From Mucilaginibacter celer (GTDB lineage Bacteria > Bacteroidota > Bacteroidia > Sphingobacteriales > Sphingobacteriaceae), in assembly GCF_003576455.2 (NCBI RefSeq), contig NZ_CP032869.1, forward strand, positions 186,001 to 250,000: 64,000 bases of DNA, written 5' to 3'. A program made the position numbers and the translations under genes. Shown here one piece after another: positions 43,557 through 50,979 of this stretch (position 1 is its first letter; each line of letters begins with the position of its first letter). Under the pieces are notes generated by a model. It was not told where the DNA came from. It made no database searches and worked only from the letters and a program-made list of their open reading frames with translations.

Positions 43557-44381
43557 ATGATTATCGTAATACAATGCCGGGATAAGGTGGGCCTTGTGGC
43601 AGCCATAGCATCTACATTAGCCAAACACCTGCTCAATATAGTTTCCATGCGTGAGCATGTTGATCATAATGAAAATGTTTTTTTTACCCGTTTGGATGTG
43701 GAGGATGGCGATACCGCAGGGGTTGAAGACTCGTTGCGGAAAATCCTTCCGGATGGGGCCTATATTGCAGTAAATCCCGAGCCGGTGAAAAAAGTGGTGG
43801 TACTGGCTACTAAAGAGTATCATTGCCTTAGCGATATCCTGATCCGTAACCATTTTGGTACCCTGGGTGCAAGCGTGCAATGCGTTATTGCCAACCATGC
43901 CAAACTGCAAAATATCTGCGAGCGCTTTGATATTCCGTTTTATCACATCAGCCACGAAGGGGTGGCTAAAGCAGCATTTGAAGAGCAGGTGATCAGCGCC
44001 ATTAAACAATATACGCCCGATTATGTAGTGCTGGCCAAATATATGCGTATCCTGTCGCCAAGGTTTGTGGCCGAGTTCCCGATGCAGATCATCAACATTC
44101 ACCATTCGTTTTTACCGGCATTTATCGGTGCCAACCCCTACAAACAGGCATTTGAACGAGGTGTAAAACTGATAGGAGCTACCGCCCATTATGTATCCGA
44201 CGAGCTGGATGAAGGCCCTATCATCGCACAGCAAATTGTACCCGTAAATCATTCTTACAGTTGGACAGATATGGTTAAAGCCGGACAGGAAGTGGAAACT
44301 GCCGTATTAGCAAAAGCCCTGAAACTGGTTTTTGAGGATAGGGTGTTTGTACACAAGAATAAAACAGTGGTGTTTGGATAG
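43557..44381 (+). CDS. purU: Formyltetrahydrofolate deformylase
   Basis: The 274-aa protein is of usual PurU length. It has an N-terminal ACT domain (1-80; IVIQCRDKVGLVAAIASTLAK) and a formyltransferase-fold domain with the Asn and His of the active site in INIHHSFLPAFIGANPYKQA (in part) and the later Asp region in VSDELDEGPIIAQQ. It hydrolyses 10-formyl-THF to THF and formate, balancing one-carbon units and giving formate for PurT. The gene stands alone, with the T9SS-type gene convergent 18 bases later. Confidence 0.95.
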   Translation: MIIVIQCRDKVGLVAAIASTLAKHLLNIVSMREHVDHNENVFFTRLDVEDGDTAGVEDSLRKILPDGAYIAVNPEPVKKVVVLATKEYHCLSDILIRNHFGTLGASVQCVIANHAKLQNICERFDIPFYHISHEGVAKAAFEEQVISAIKQYTPDYVVLAKYMRILSPRFVAEFPMQIINIHHSFLPAFIGANPYKQAFERGVKLIGATAHYVSDELDEGPIIAQQIVPVNHSYSWTDMVKAGQEVETAVLAKALKLVFEDRVFVHKNKTVVFG

Positions 44382-44399
44382 GCTTTGAATGATTTTTGG

Positions 44400-45662
44400 C
44401 TACCTCTTCGTTACCAATTCCCTGAACCCAACCAGCTCATCCCACCTTGCAGCGGGCGGGCGATAGTAGGTAAGCATCTGGTATTCGTTCTCAGTTTCAA
44501 AATGGCTGCCTTCAAAGGGTATATCATCGGCCTTGCCGGTTTTGGCGTCTACCCAAACGTACTCATAATCGTATACGCCTTGTTTTAACAGCATGTTTAC
44601 GGTATAGCGGCCGTCATCAAGCGGGTGTAGTTTATTGCTATCGTCCAGGCGGTAATTGTTAAACTGACCTACCACGTACGGCGCACCGTCTTTAGGATCT
44701 TTGTTGGTTGAGAGGGTGAAATACACGTGGGCGTAATCGGCATCGGTGGCTGGCGTGGTACCATCGTTATTCAGGATGTAAAATTTACCATCATTATCGT
44801 ACTGAAAGAGGTAATTGGGCTGATCGCGCACCGGATCGCCAAGCAGCACCACTACGTTTACCGAATCTTTATAAATTTTGGCTACCCTTTGCGAGTTGAG
44901 TTTAAGCGTACGGGTATCAAATAGCCTGAACTCGTTACGGCCGGGAAAATCATTAATACTTACATCGTTATAAAGCATTTGCGTACCGCGGATATAGGTA
45001 GGCTGCCCGTTAAGCACCGCTGTTTCGGTACGGGCATTTTGCATAATAAAAGTACGCAGGGCATAAGCCGGGTTTTGCACCACCAGGCCCGAATAATCAA
45101 TGGTAAAATTTATCTTTTGATTGGTTTGACGGGTGACTGTATTGGCTGATGGCAGGATATCCGCCATGATAGAAACGCGCTTACCCAATACATACAACCT
45201 GCGGGTAAGTACCATTTTGTTTTGGTCGCCGTCTTCGTAAACCTTCAGTACGTAATTGCCCGATATTTTGGGAGCGATGTTATTGTTAGGCAACGAAAGT
45301 TCGTAATGGGTATATTTCTGCATGGTACCGGTTGAGTAGCTGTAGTTATACAGGCGGTCGTCCATATAATTTTGCAGGTACTCGGCAGGTGATAGGTTTG
45401 ATGAATTCCAGTTGGCGTCGCAATGCTCAATGGTATAGTAATAATTACGGCTGCCGCCACGCAGGTCATCAAAGGTAAGCAACACTTTCTCGTCCGATCC
45501 TAAATTAATAACCGGGAAGGCACCTTGTTTGCTGGTATTGTAAAACTCAACGCTTTTTATGGCTGATGAGTAAACGTTGTTGTTATATGTGGATTGGGCA
45601 AAGCCCTGATGAGCAAGCATGAGCAAGATTCCCACACTCAAAAAAAATTGGATACGTTTCAT
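44400..45662 (-). CDS. Type IX secretion system plug-domain protein (DUF5103)
   Basis: The 420-aa protein has a signal peptide (1-22, ending HQGFAQS), then DUF5103: VEFYNTSKQGAFPVINLGSDEKVLLTFDDL (in parts), ITIEHCDANW-like YTIEHCDANWNSSNL, and the C-terminal region YDYEYVWVDAKTGKADDIPFEGSHFETENEY in parts. This domain is known as the T9SS plug, a protein that closes the SprA/Sov translocon channel from the periplasm. No other T9SS gene is in the window. Its start codon overlaps the stop of the upstream membrane protein gene by 4 bases. Confidence 0.87.
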   Translation of the reverse strand: MKRIQFFLSVGILLMLAHQGFAQSTYNNNVYSSAIKSVEFYNTSKQGAFPVINLGSDEKVLLTFDDLRGGSRNYYYTIEHCDANWNSSNLSPAEYLQNYMDDRLYNYSYSTGTMQKYTHYELSLPNNNIAPKISGNYVLKVYEDGDQNKMVLTRRLYVLGKRVSIMADILPSANTVTRQTNQKINFTIDYSGLVVQNPAYALRTFIMQNARTETAVLNGQPTYIRGTQMLYNDVSINDFPGRNEFRLFDTRTLKLNSQRVAKIYKDSVNVVVLLGDPVRDQPNYLFQYDNDGKFYILNNDGTTPATDADYAHVYFTLSTNKDPKDGAPYVVGQFNNYRLDDSNKLHPLDDGRYTVNMLLKQGVYDYEYVWVDAKTGKADDIPFEGSHFETENEYQMLTYYRPPAARWDELVGFRELVTKR

Positions 45663-46093
45663 TCTAATTCACTATCAGTTTGATCTTTTTGCAGGTACTG
45701 CCTCACATCAAAGCTAAACAAAGCAGCCGACAATATTAAGAAAGGTGTGGCCGATGCTAAAGTAAACTTCGAAAGCCCATCGCCATTAAAAACATCGTGT
45801 GTAAGAAAAAGCAAACCCATCCACATCACCAAAAGGGATATAAGTCTCATAATAATGTTTTCTTTATGTGTAGCGATAAACAACAAAAGTTGCCCGATAA
45901 ACATAATCAGGGTGGCTACCGCTATCGAATCATCATAACTCCCCAGGGGATTGAATGAAATGTTCTCTTTTTTTGTAAATGGCAACATCACTTCAAATAT
46001 TATTATGGGGCCAACCCCATGGCCGGCACCTATAAGGATAAGGCAGTTAAATATGAGTATAGCTATAGAAAGGCCGCGGTATTGATTTGTCAT
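45659..46093 (-). CDS. Small membrane protein of unknown function, 144 aa
   Basis: I start it at the ATG at 46093 (MTNQYRG). The longer frame to 46177 would run through the terminator hairpin at 46129-46165, so its extra 28 residues are not believed. Four membrane helices are predicted (about 8-35, 60-80, 85-105 and 115-132). It overlaps the T9SS plug gene by 4 bases (ATGA) and should be co-translated with it. I do not recognise the family. Confidence 0.72.
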   Translation of the reverse strand: MTNQYRGLSIAILIFNCLILIGAGHGVGPIIIFEVMLPFTKKENISFNPLGSYDDSIAVATLIMFIGQLLLFIATHKENIIMRLISLLVMWMGLLFLTHDVFNGDGLSKFTLASATPFLILSAALFSFDVRQYLQKDQTDSELE

Positions 46094-46128
46094 GTAGTAA
46101 TTTAGGTTGAAGTTCGGGCAGGCAATAT

Positions 46129-46165
46129 AAAAAAGTCGCTGTTGCTTTGCAACAGCGACTTTTTT
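46129..46165 (-). terminator. Strong terminator after the ABC-F gene
   Basis: AGTCGCTGTTGC (46134-46145) and GCAACAGCGACT (46149-46160) form a perfect 12-bp stem with a TTT loop. Runs of A and T flank it on both sides, so it works in either direction. Confidence 0.93.
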
Positions 46166-46209
46166 ATGACAAGCCAATCAAAGCCCTCTTTAAAAGGGCT
46201 GGTTGGGAT

Positions 46210-48132
46210 TTACGATTCCAACTCCAAAATCTGCTCGGCCAATGCTTCCCATTTATCCTGAACCTGTTTCAGTTCGGCTTGTTTGGCGCTGTAGGCGGCG
46301 TTGGTTTGCTTTAATTTGGCGTTATCGTTATATATTTTCTCGTCGGCCAGTTGGGCTTCCAGTTGTTTAACTTCTTTTTCAAGATCGGTAATCTGTTGTT
46401 CCATTTTGGCCAGGTCCTGGTTCAGCTTTTTAAGCTGCTGGTGCTTGTTTTCGACTTGAGGCTGTTTAACAGGCTCGGGCTTTTTTTCTTCCTTTTTAGG
46501 CTGAGGCGCAGGTGCCGCGGCTTTGGGTTCAAGTTTGCGTTTGGCGTTCCATTCGTCAAACTCGGCATAGGTACCCGGATAGATCTTGATTTTTTGATCT
46601 TCAATGAACCAGATCTTATTGGCCACATTGTCCAGGAAGTACCTATCGTGCGATACCACGATGAAAGTACCTTCGTACTGTTCCAAAGCCTGGATCAGGA
46701 TATTAACCGATTGCATATCCAGGTGGTTGGTAGGCTCATCCAGTATCAGGAAATTGGCATCCGCTGTAAGCGCCTTGGCCAAAGCTACGCGCGATTTTTC
46801 GCCCCCCGATAGCACCTTGATCTTTTTAAATACATCATCACCCGTAAACAAAAACGAACCTAAAATGGTGCGCAGTTCGGTATCGGTATGTTTAGGCGCG
46901 AAGGCCTGCAGCTCCTGTAAAATCTGGTTTTCGAGGTGTAATGATTCTAACTGGTGCTGGGCGAAAAACGTAGTGCTTACGTTATGCCCGGTGGTCATGG
47001 TACCTGTAAAGTCTTTATCGGCGTTCGCTATAATGCGTAGCAAGGTTGATTTACCTTTACCGTTAGCACCTATCAGGGCAATTTTATCACCTTTTTCAAT
47101 TACGGCTTCGCCGCCGTTTAAAATATCAATTGCAGGGTATTTTTTAACGATGTCTTCTAAGGTTACTACATGCCTGCCTGATTGTTTGCTGAAACGGAAA
47201 GCAAAGTTTACTGTTGGATTATCATCATCCACATCATCAATCCGTTCCATCCTATCCAGCATTTTGATGCGCGATTGCGCCATTTTAGCTTTAGAGGCCT
47301 TGGCACGGAAACGCTCGATCAAACGCTCTTCCTGTTTAATTTTTGATTGCTGGTTTTTAAACTCACCACGCTGAATTTCTTCGCGCAGGGCCTTTTCTTC
47401 GAGATAAAAAGAGTAATTGCCCGCGTAAACGGTCAGTTTACCTTTACGAGACTCGACGGTGCGGTTGATTACTTTATCCAAAAACCACCTATCGTGCGAT
47501 ACTATGATAATAGCGCCGGTAAATGCCTTTAAATAATCCTCAAGCCACTGGATCGACGGTAAATCGAGGTGGTTGGTAGGCTCATCCAGCAGCAAGATAT
47601 CCGGTGCCTGTAAAAGAATTTTGGCCAGCATTACACGCATGCGCCAGCCACCCGAAAAGGTGCTCAGTTTACGTTTGCAATCGTCATCGCTAAAACCTAA
47701 ACCGGCCAAAATTTCGTGGGCTTTGTATTCGATATTATAACCGTCAAGCAGTTCAAACTCGTGCTGCTTGTCGCTCAGTTTATTTAAAAGTTCTTCGCTA
47801 TAATCCGTTTCAAGCTTTTTAAGCAGGCTTTCTATCTCATCGTGCAGCTGGTTCTGGCGCTCAAAGGCCTCCATGGCCACATGTACGATATTTTTATCAG
47901 ATGAATAAGAAAGCAGATCCTGATTAAGGTAACCCATGGTAAGGTCCTTAGCCATAGATACCGTTCCGGAGGTAGGTTTGTAATCGCCTACAATAATTTT
48001 TAAAAGGGTGGTTTTACCGGTACCGTTGGCACCAATCAAACCGATTTTTTCACCGGGTTTAATATGCCAGTTGGCTTCATCATAAAGGGCCCGCGCACCA
48101 ATCTCGAACGTAAGGTTATTTATAGCAATCAT
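46210..48132 (-). CDS. ABC-F family ATPase (Uup/EttA group)
   Basis: The 640-aa protein has two ABC ATPase domains and no membrane part. Domain 1 has Walker A GANGTGKTT, signature LSTFSGGWRMR and Walker B ILLLDEPTNHLD. Domain 2 has GANGKGKST, KVLSGGEKSRVALAKAL and FLILDEPTNHLD. A charged linker (about 235-300, ALREEIQRGEFKNQQSKIKQ) lies between. A Pro/Ala/Lys stretch and a C-terminal coiled coil (about 575-640) resemble Uup. Such proteins bind the ribosome E site or relieve stalling. Its message would be nearly leaderless. Confidence 0.95.
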   Translation of the reverse strand: MIAINNLTFEIGARALYDEANWHIKPGEKIGLIGANGTGKTTLLKIIVGDYKPTSGTVSMAKDLTMGYLNQDLLSYSSDKNIVHVAMEAFERQNQLHDEIESLLKKLETDYSEELLNKLSDKQHEFELLDGYNIEYKAHEILAGLGFSDDDCKRKLSTFSGGWRMRVMLAKILLQAPDILLLDEPTNHLDLPSIQWLEDYLKAFTGAIIIVSHDRWFLDKVINRTVESRKGKLTVYAGNYSFYLEEKALREEIQRGEFKNQQSKIKQEERLIERFRAKASKAKMAQSRIKMLDRMERIDDVDDDNPTVNFAFRFSKQSGRHVVTLEDIVKKYPAIDILNGGEAVIEKGDKIALIGANGKGKSTLLRIIANADKDFTGTMTTGHNVSTTFFAQHQLESLHLENQILQELQAFAPKHTDTELRTILGSFLFTGDDVFKKIKVLSGGEKSRVALAKALTADANFLILDEPTNHLDMQSVNILIQALEQYEGTFIVVSHDRYFLDNVANKIWFIEDQKIKIYPGTYAEFDEWNAKRKLEPKAAAPAPQPKKEEKKPEPVKQPQVENKHQQLKKLNQDLAKMEQQITDLEKEVKQLEAQLADEKIYNDNAKLKQTNAAYSAKQAELKQVQDKWEALAEQILELES

Positions 48133-48139
48133 TTACGCG

Positions 48140-48147
48140 CAAAGATA
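48140..48147 (-). promoter_or_regulatory. -7 box TATCTTTG just before the ABC-F gene
   Basis: On the minus strand TATCTTTG (48147-48140) is followed by seven bases (CGCGTAA) and the ATG at 48132. Transcription would start within a few bases of the start codon. Confidence 0.6.
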
Positions 48148-48156
48148 CGTTTTTTG

Positions 48157-48326
48157 AGCTTAAAGCTGAAGGCTCAAAGCTGAAGGCATTTTTATGAGCT
48201 AAAAGCAGAAAGCCGAAGGCATTTTCGAAGCAGAAAGCAAACAGCCGAAGGCTGAAAGCCTTCACAGCTCCGCCTTCGGCTTTTTTATTCTTTGCTTTAA
48301 GCTTTCTGCCTTAGGCTTTTAGCTTC
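48157..48326. repeat. Cluster of GCTGAAGGC / GCCTTCGGC repeats (copy 3)
   Basis: At least five units of (A)GCTGAAGGC or AAGCCGAAGGC on one strand (48163-48258) are followed by inverted units (GCCTTCGGCTTTTTTATT, GCCTTAGGCTTTTAGC). Together they can fold into a long imperfect hairpin. It fills the 193-bp gap between the SGNH gene end and the ABC-F promoter. Confidence 0.8.
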
Positions 48327-49099
48327 TATAAAACTCCCGTGGCTTTCAGCCAGGTTTGCGCCATCAGGGCTTCGCCGGCTACGCTGGGGTGTACACCGTC
48401 AAGATTCCAGTAAGTGGCAGGGGCGGTTTGCTCGGCTTTATCAAAGGCCGATTGGTAGGGCACAAATACGGCATCAAACTCGGCCGCTACATCTTTTGCT
48501 GCCTTGCGGAACAGATCGAATGTCGGGTACCATTTATCGTCAACAGCTTTCACATTTTTTTCGGCAAAAGGCTCGCAGATCACCAGTTTAATCTCGGGCA
48601 GGGCCTCTTTAGTGCGGGTAAGTAATTTTTTATAGTCGGCAATATAAGTATCAATGGTGCCTTTATAGCCGCCGGTAAGCGTATGCCAAAAATCGTTCAC
48701 GCCGATGTGAATACTGAGCACATTAGGCTTAAGGGCTAAACAATCGGTATCCCAGCGCTCGGCCAGTTGGTATACTTTATTGCCGCTGATACCTTTGTTA
48801 TAAATTTTCAATCCTTTATCGGCATGTTTAAGCAACAGTTGCGATGCGGTAAGCAAAGCATAGCCCGAGCCTAAGGCACTGGTGGTATTGGGTTCGGTTT
48901 TGTTATGATCGCGACCCCAATCGGTAATTGAGTCGCCCTGAAAAAGCACTACGTCGCCCTGGTTAAAAGTTAGCTTTTTGGCCGGTTTTTCGTTAGCTAA
49001 TGCTGATGAAACAATGGCGGGGATGCCCATAGAGGCAATGGTGCCCACAGCAGCTGTTTTCAAAAAATGGCGGCGGTAGTTTTGTTCGGTATTTTTCAT
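48326..49099 (-). CDS. SGNH/GDSL hydrolase with Tat-like signal
   Basis: The 257-aa protein starts with a twin-arginine-like signal (NYRRHFLKTAAVG and a hydrophobic stretch to about 35), so it is exported. The SGNH blocks are all visible: block I GDSITDWG (Ser), block II with KGISGNKV (Gly), block III GVNDFW (Asn), block V DGVHPS (Asp, His). It is probably a carbohydrate acetyl-esterase or related lipase of the periplasm. It is a single gene with repeats after it. Confidence 0.92.
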   Translation of the reverse strand: MKNTEQNYRRHFLKTAAVGTIASMGIPAIVSSALANEKPAKKLTFNQGDVVLFQGDSITDWGRDHNKTEPNTTSALGSGYALLTASQLLLKHADKGLKIYNKGISGNKVYQLAERWDTDCLALKPNVLSIHIGVNDFWHTLTGGYKGTIDTYIADYKKLLTRTKEALPEIKLVICEPFAEKNVKAVDDKWYPTFDLFRKAAKDVAAEFDAVFVPYQSAFDKAEQTAPATYWNLDGVHPSVAGEALMAQTWLKATGVL

Positions 49100-49205
49100 T
49101 TATGGTTTATAAAAGGTATTTGCCGAAATTACAGATTTACCGCAGTTATTGAAACTTTCTTAGGTTTTGTATCGGCATTTGTGAAAGGAATATTACAAAG
49201 GCAGA

Positions 49206-49628
49206 TTATTTATCCGCCACAAAATTTATCGGCTTTGCCGGATCGTATGTAACATAAACCCGTTTCCATGGTTCATCATTAATCAGTTTCCATTGATGGG
49301 CAGTACCGGTAGTATCCTGGGCTATCAAAATTTCGCCGGGTTTTAATATAAATTTTTCGCCGGGGTAGGTTTCAAATTCAAGAATACCGGTAAGGGTGAT
49401 CACATATTGCTCAACCGGCGCGTTATGCCAATCGTAAAAAGCGTGCGGTTCCGATTCCGCAAACCTTACAGCCAGAGCCTCATTTAGCGGGCCTAACTCA
49501 ACCTTACCTTGTTCAATATGCGAATGACCGTCATCGCCGGTATACAGCCTGTATGCTTTTATCATACCGGCTAAACTAACATTTAGCCGCGATAACTGAT
49601 ATATTTTAAAGCCTTTATTCTGAAACAT
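49206..49628 (-). CDS. Cupin domain-containing protein, 140 aa
   Basis: The protein is one cupin barrel: PHAFYDWHNAPVEQYVITLTGILEFET (near 55-82, in parts) is the first cupin motif, with a Trp-His pair, and FILKPGEILIAQDTTGTAHQW (in parts) the second, with a late His. No signal peptide. It could be an enzyme or a small-molecule sensor. It is divergent from tspO with a 95-base gap. Start is the ATG at 49628; an internal ATG at residue 22 is also possible. Confidence 0.82.
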   Translation of the reverse strand: MFQNKGFKIYQLSRLNVSLAGMIKAYRLYTGDDGHSHIEQGKVELGPLNEALAVRFAESEPHAFYDWHNAPVEQYVITLTGILEFETYPGEKFILKPGEILIAQDTTGTAHQWKLINDEPWKRVYVTYDPAKPINFVADK

Positions 49629-49722
49629 TACTTGCGCTTTAATTAAGCCGGCACAAAATGTATTTTTACTGATATAACGGTTTGTAAAACCTATCCCGGC
49701 TTTACCGGTTAATTAGCAAATT

Positions 49723-50220
49723 ATGCCCACACCAATAGCTGCCTTACGCTTCAGATTTTTCCCTTACCTCATCAGCCTGCTAATAGTTTTCGCGATAGGT
49801 ATAACAGCCTCATTATTCACCCGGCCCGAGATTGCCGGCTGGTACAGTACCTTAAAAAAGCCAGGTTTTAATCCACCGCCGTGGCTGTTTGCACCTGTAT
49901 GGTCGGCAATTTATATCATGATAGCAACTGCCGCCTATTTAGTTTGGGCGCATCGTCATCAAAAGCCGGCTTACGCCACAACCCGTTTAGTTTATGTTAT
50001 TCAACTCGTCCTTAATTTTTCATGGTCGATTGTGTTTTTTGGGATGCATCAGTTAATGGGAGCACTAATCGTTATCGCCCTGCTATGGCTTAGTATTATC
50101 GCTTGCATATACTGGTTCGGCAAGTTTAACCGGCTTGCCGCCTGGCTTTTAGTGCCTTACCTGCTTTGGGTAAGCTTCGCCACGGTGCTTAATGCCAGTA
50201 TATATTTCCTCAATCAATAG
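49723..50220 (+). CDS. tspO: TspO/MBR family tryptophan-rich membrane protein
   Basis: The 165-aa protein has five membrane helices and the TspO marks: WYSTLKKPGFNPPPWLFAPVW near 45-65 (in parts), AAYLVWAHR, LNFSWSIVFFG and a Trp-rich interior. TspO proteins bind porphyrins and steroids and take part in stress or light responses. It is in the inner or outer membrane. It is transcribed away from the cupin gene. No chlorophyll or haem gene lies nearby, so the ligand is open. Confidence 0.93.
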   Translation: MPTPIAALRFRFFPYLISLLIVFAIGITASLFTRPEIAGWYSTLKKPGFNPPPWLFAPVWSAIYIMIATAAYLVWAHRHQKPAYATTRLVYVIQLVLNFSWSIVFFGMHQLMGALIVIALLWLSIIACIYWFGKFNRLAAWLLVPYLLWVSFATVLNASIYFLNQ

Positions 50221-50285
50221 CTGATAAAAAACACTATTTTTATTGCAAATATTTACAACACAGATAAAGACTATTTATCAAACCC

Positions 50286-50819
50286 ATGAAAAAACTTCTG
50301 CTTGTTTTTTGTTTGATCGCCGCGGCTCACAGTTTTGCATTTGCCGATAAAGTAGCCATTAATCACTTTGTTATTAAAGAAAACCCCTTCGCGGTTGATG
50401 AAGTTGCCGTAGTGGCCACCGATACCGCCGGTGTAATACAGGAAAATGTAAACGGCGTTTTCACCTTTGTAATGAATGGCTTTACCGAAGAGTTGAAATT
50501 TGATAAAGGCACCGCCTTTTACCGTCACAAACTCGACAGATCAAGCTTTTTATATGCCAAACACATGAACGACAGCGGTACCCATGCCATACTGTACTAT
50601 ATTTACAAGCACGACAGCAAACTGAGCCCCTTCCACATCAGTTGGGTGCTGCTGGTTGCCATCCCTCTGCTGCTGGTACTGCTGGCCTATATGTTTAAGC
50701 GGTTTATTATTATAGCCGTGGTAATTTTCTGTATCTTCCTGTACTTCAACTACCACAACGGCCTGAGCATCCCAACATTTTTTGAAAGCATCATTGACGG
50801 GCTGAAGAACATGTTTTGA
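50286..50819 (+). CDS. Secreted/membrane protein of unknown function, 177 aa
   Basis: The protein has a signal peptide (1-20, ending FAFADK), a short periplasmic beta domain (about 22-110; VDEVAVVATDTAGVIQENVN), then two close membrane helices (about 118-134 and 138-152) with a short tail (FESIIDGLKNMF). I do not recognise the family. The gene is 65 bases after tspO on the same strand and might share its transcript. Confidence 0.72.
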   Translation: MKKLLLVFCLIAAAHSFAFADKVAINHFVIKENPFAVDEVAVVATDTAGVIQENVNGVFTFVMNGFTEELKFDKGTAFYRHKLDRSSFLYAKHMNDSGTHAILYYIYKHDSKLSPFHISWVLLVAIPLLLVLLAYMFKRFIIIAVVIFCIFLYFNYHNGLSIPTFFESIIDGLKNMF

Positions 50820-50823
50820 TTGG

Positions 50824-50979
50824 GAGCTGAAAGCCGAAGGCTTAAAGCAGAAAGCGAAGAAAAGAACAAAAAGCACAAATCGTTCGCAGCCTGGAAACCA
50901 ATCAAATCTTTCGGCCTTATGCCTGTCACTTTAAATTTAAAAAGCTTTGGGCTTTCAGCCTTCAGCTTTTGGCTTCTAA
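50824..50979. repeat. AGCTGAAAGCCGAAGGC repeat pair (copy 4)
   Basis: AGCTGAAAGCCGAAGGCTTA (50826 on) and inverted GGGCTTTCAGCCTTCAGC (50949 on) bracket about 90 bases between two convergent genes; the right arm reaches the end of the TamL gene. Confidence 0.7.

Noticed and set aside
46094..46177. N-terminal extension of the small membrane protein to 46177
   Set aside because: The extra codons are encoded by the terminator hairpin 46129-46165; the ATG at 46093 gives a normal membrane protein.
46604..47374. 256-codon open frame opposite the ABC-F gene
   Set aside because: It is the antisense shadow of a well-defined ABC-F protein with two intact ATPase domains.
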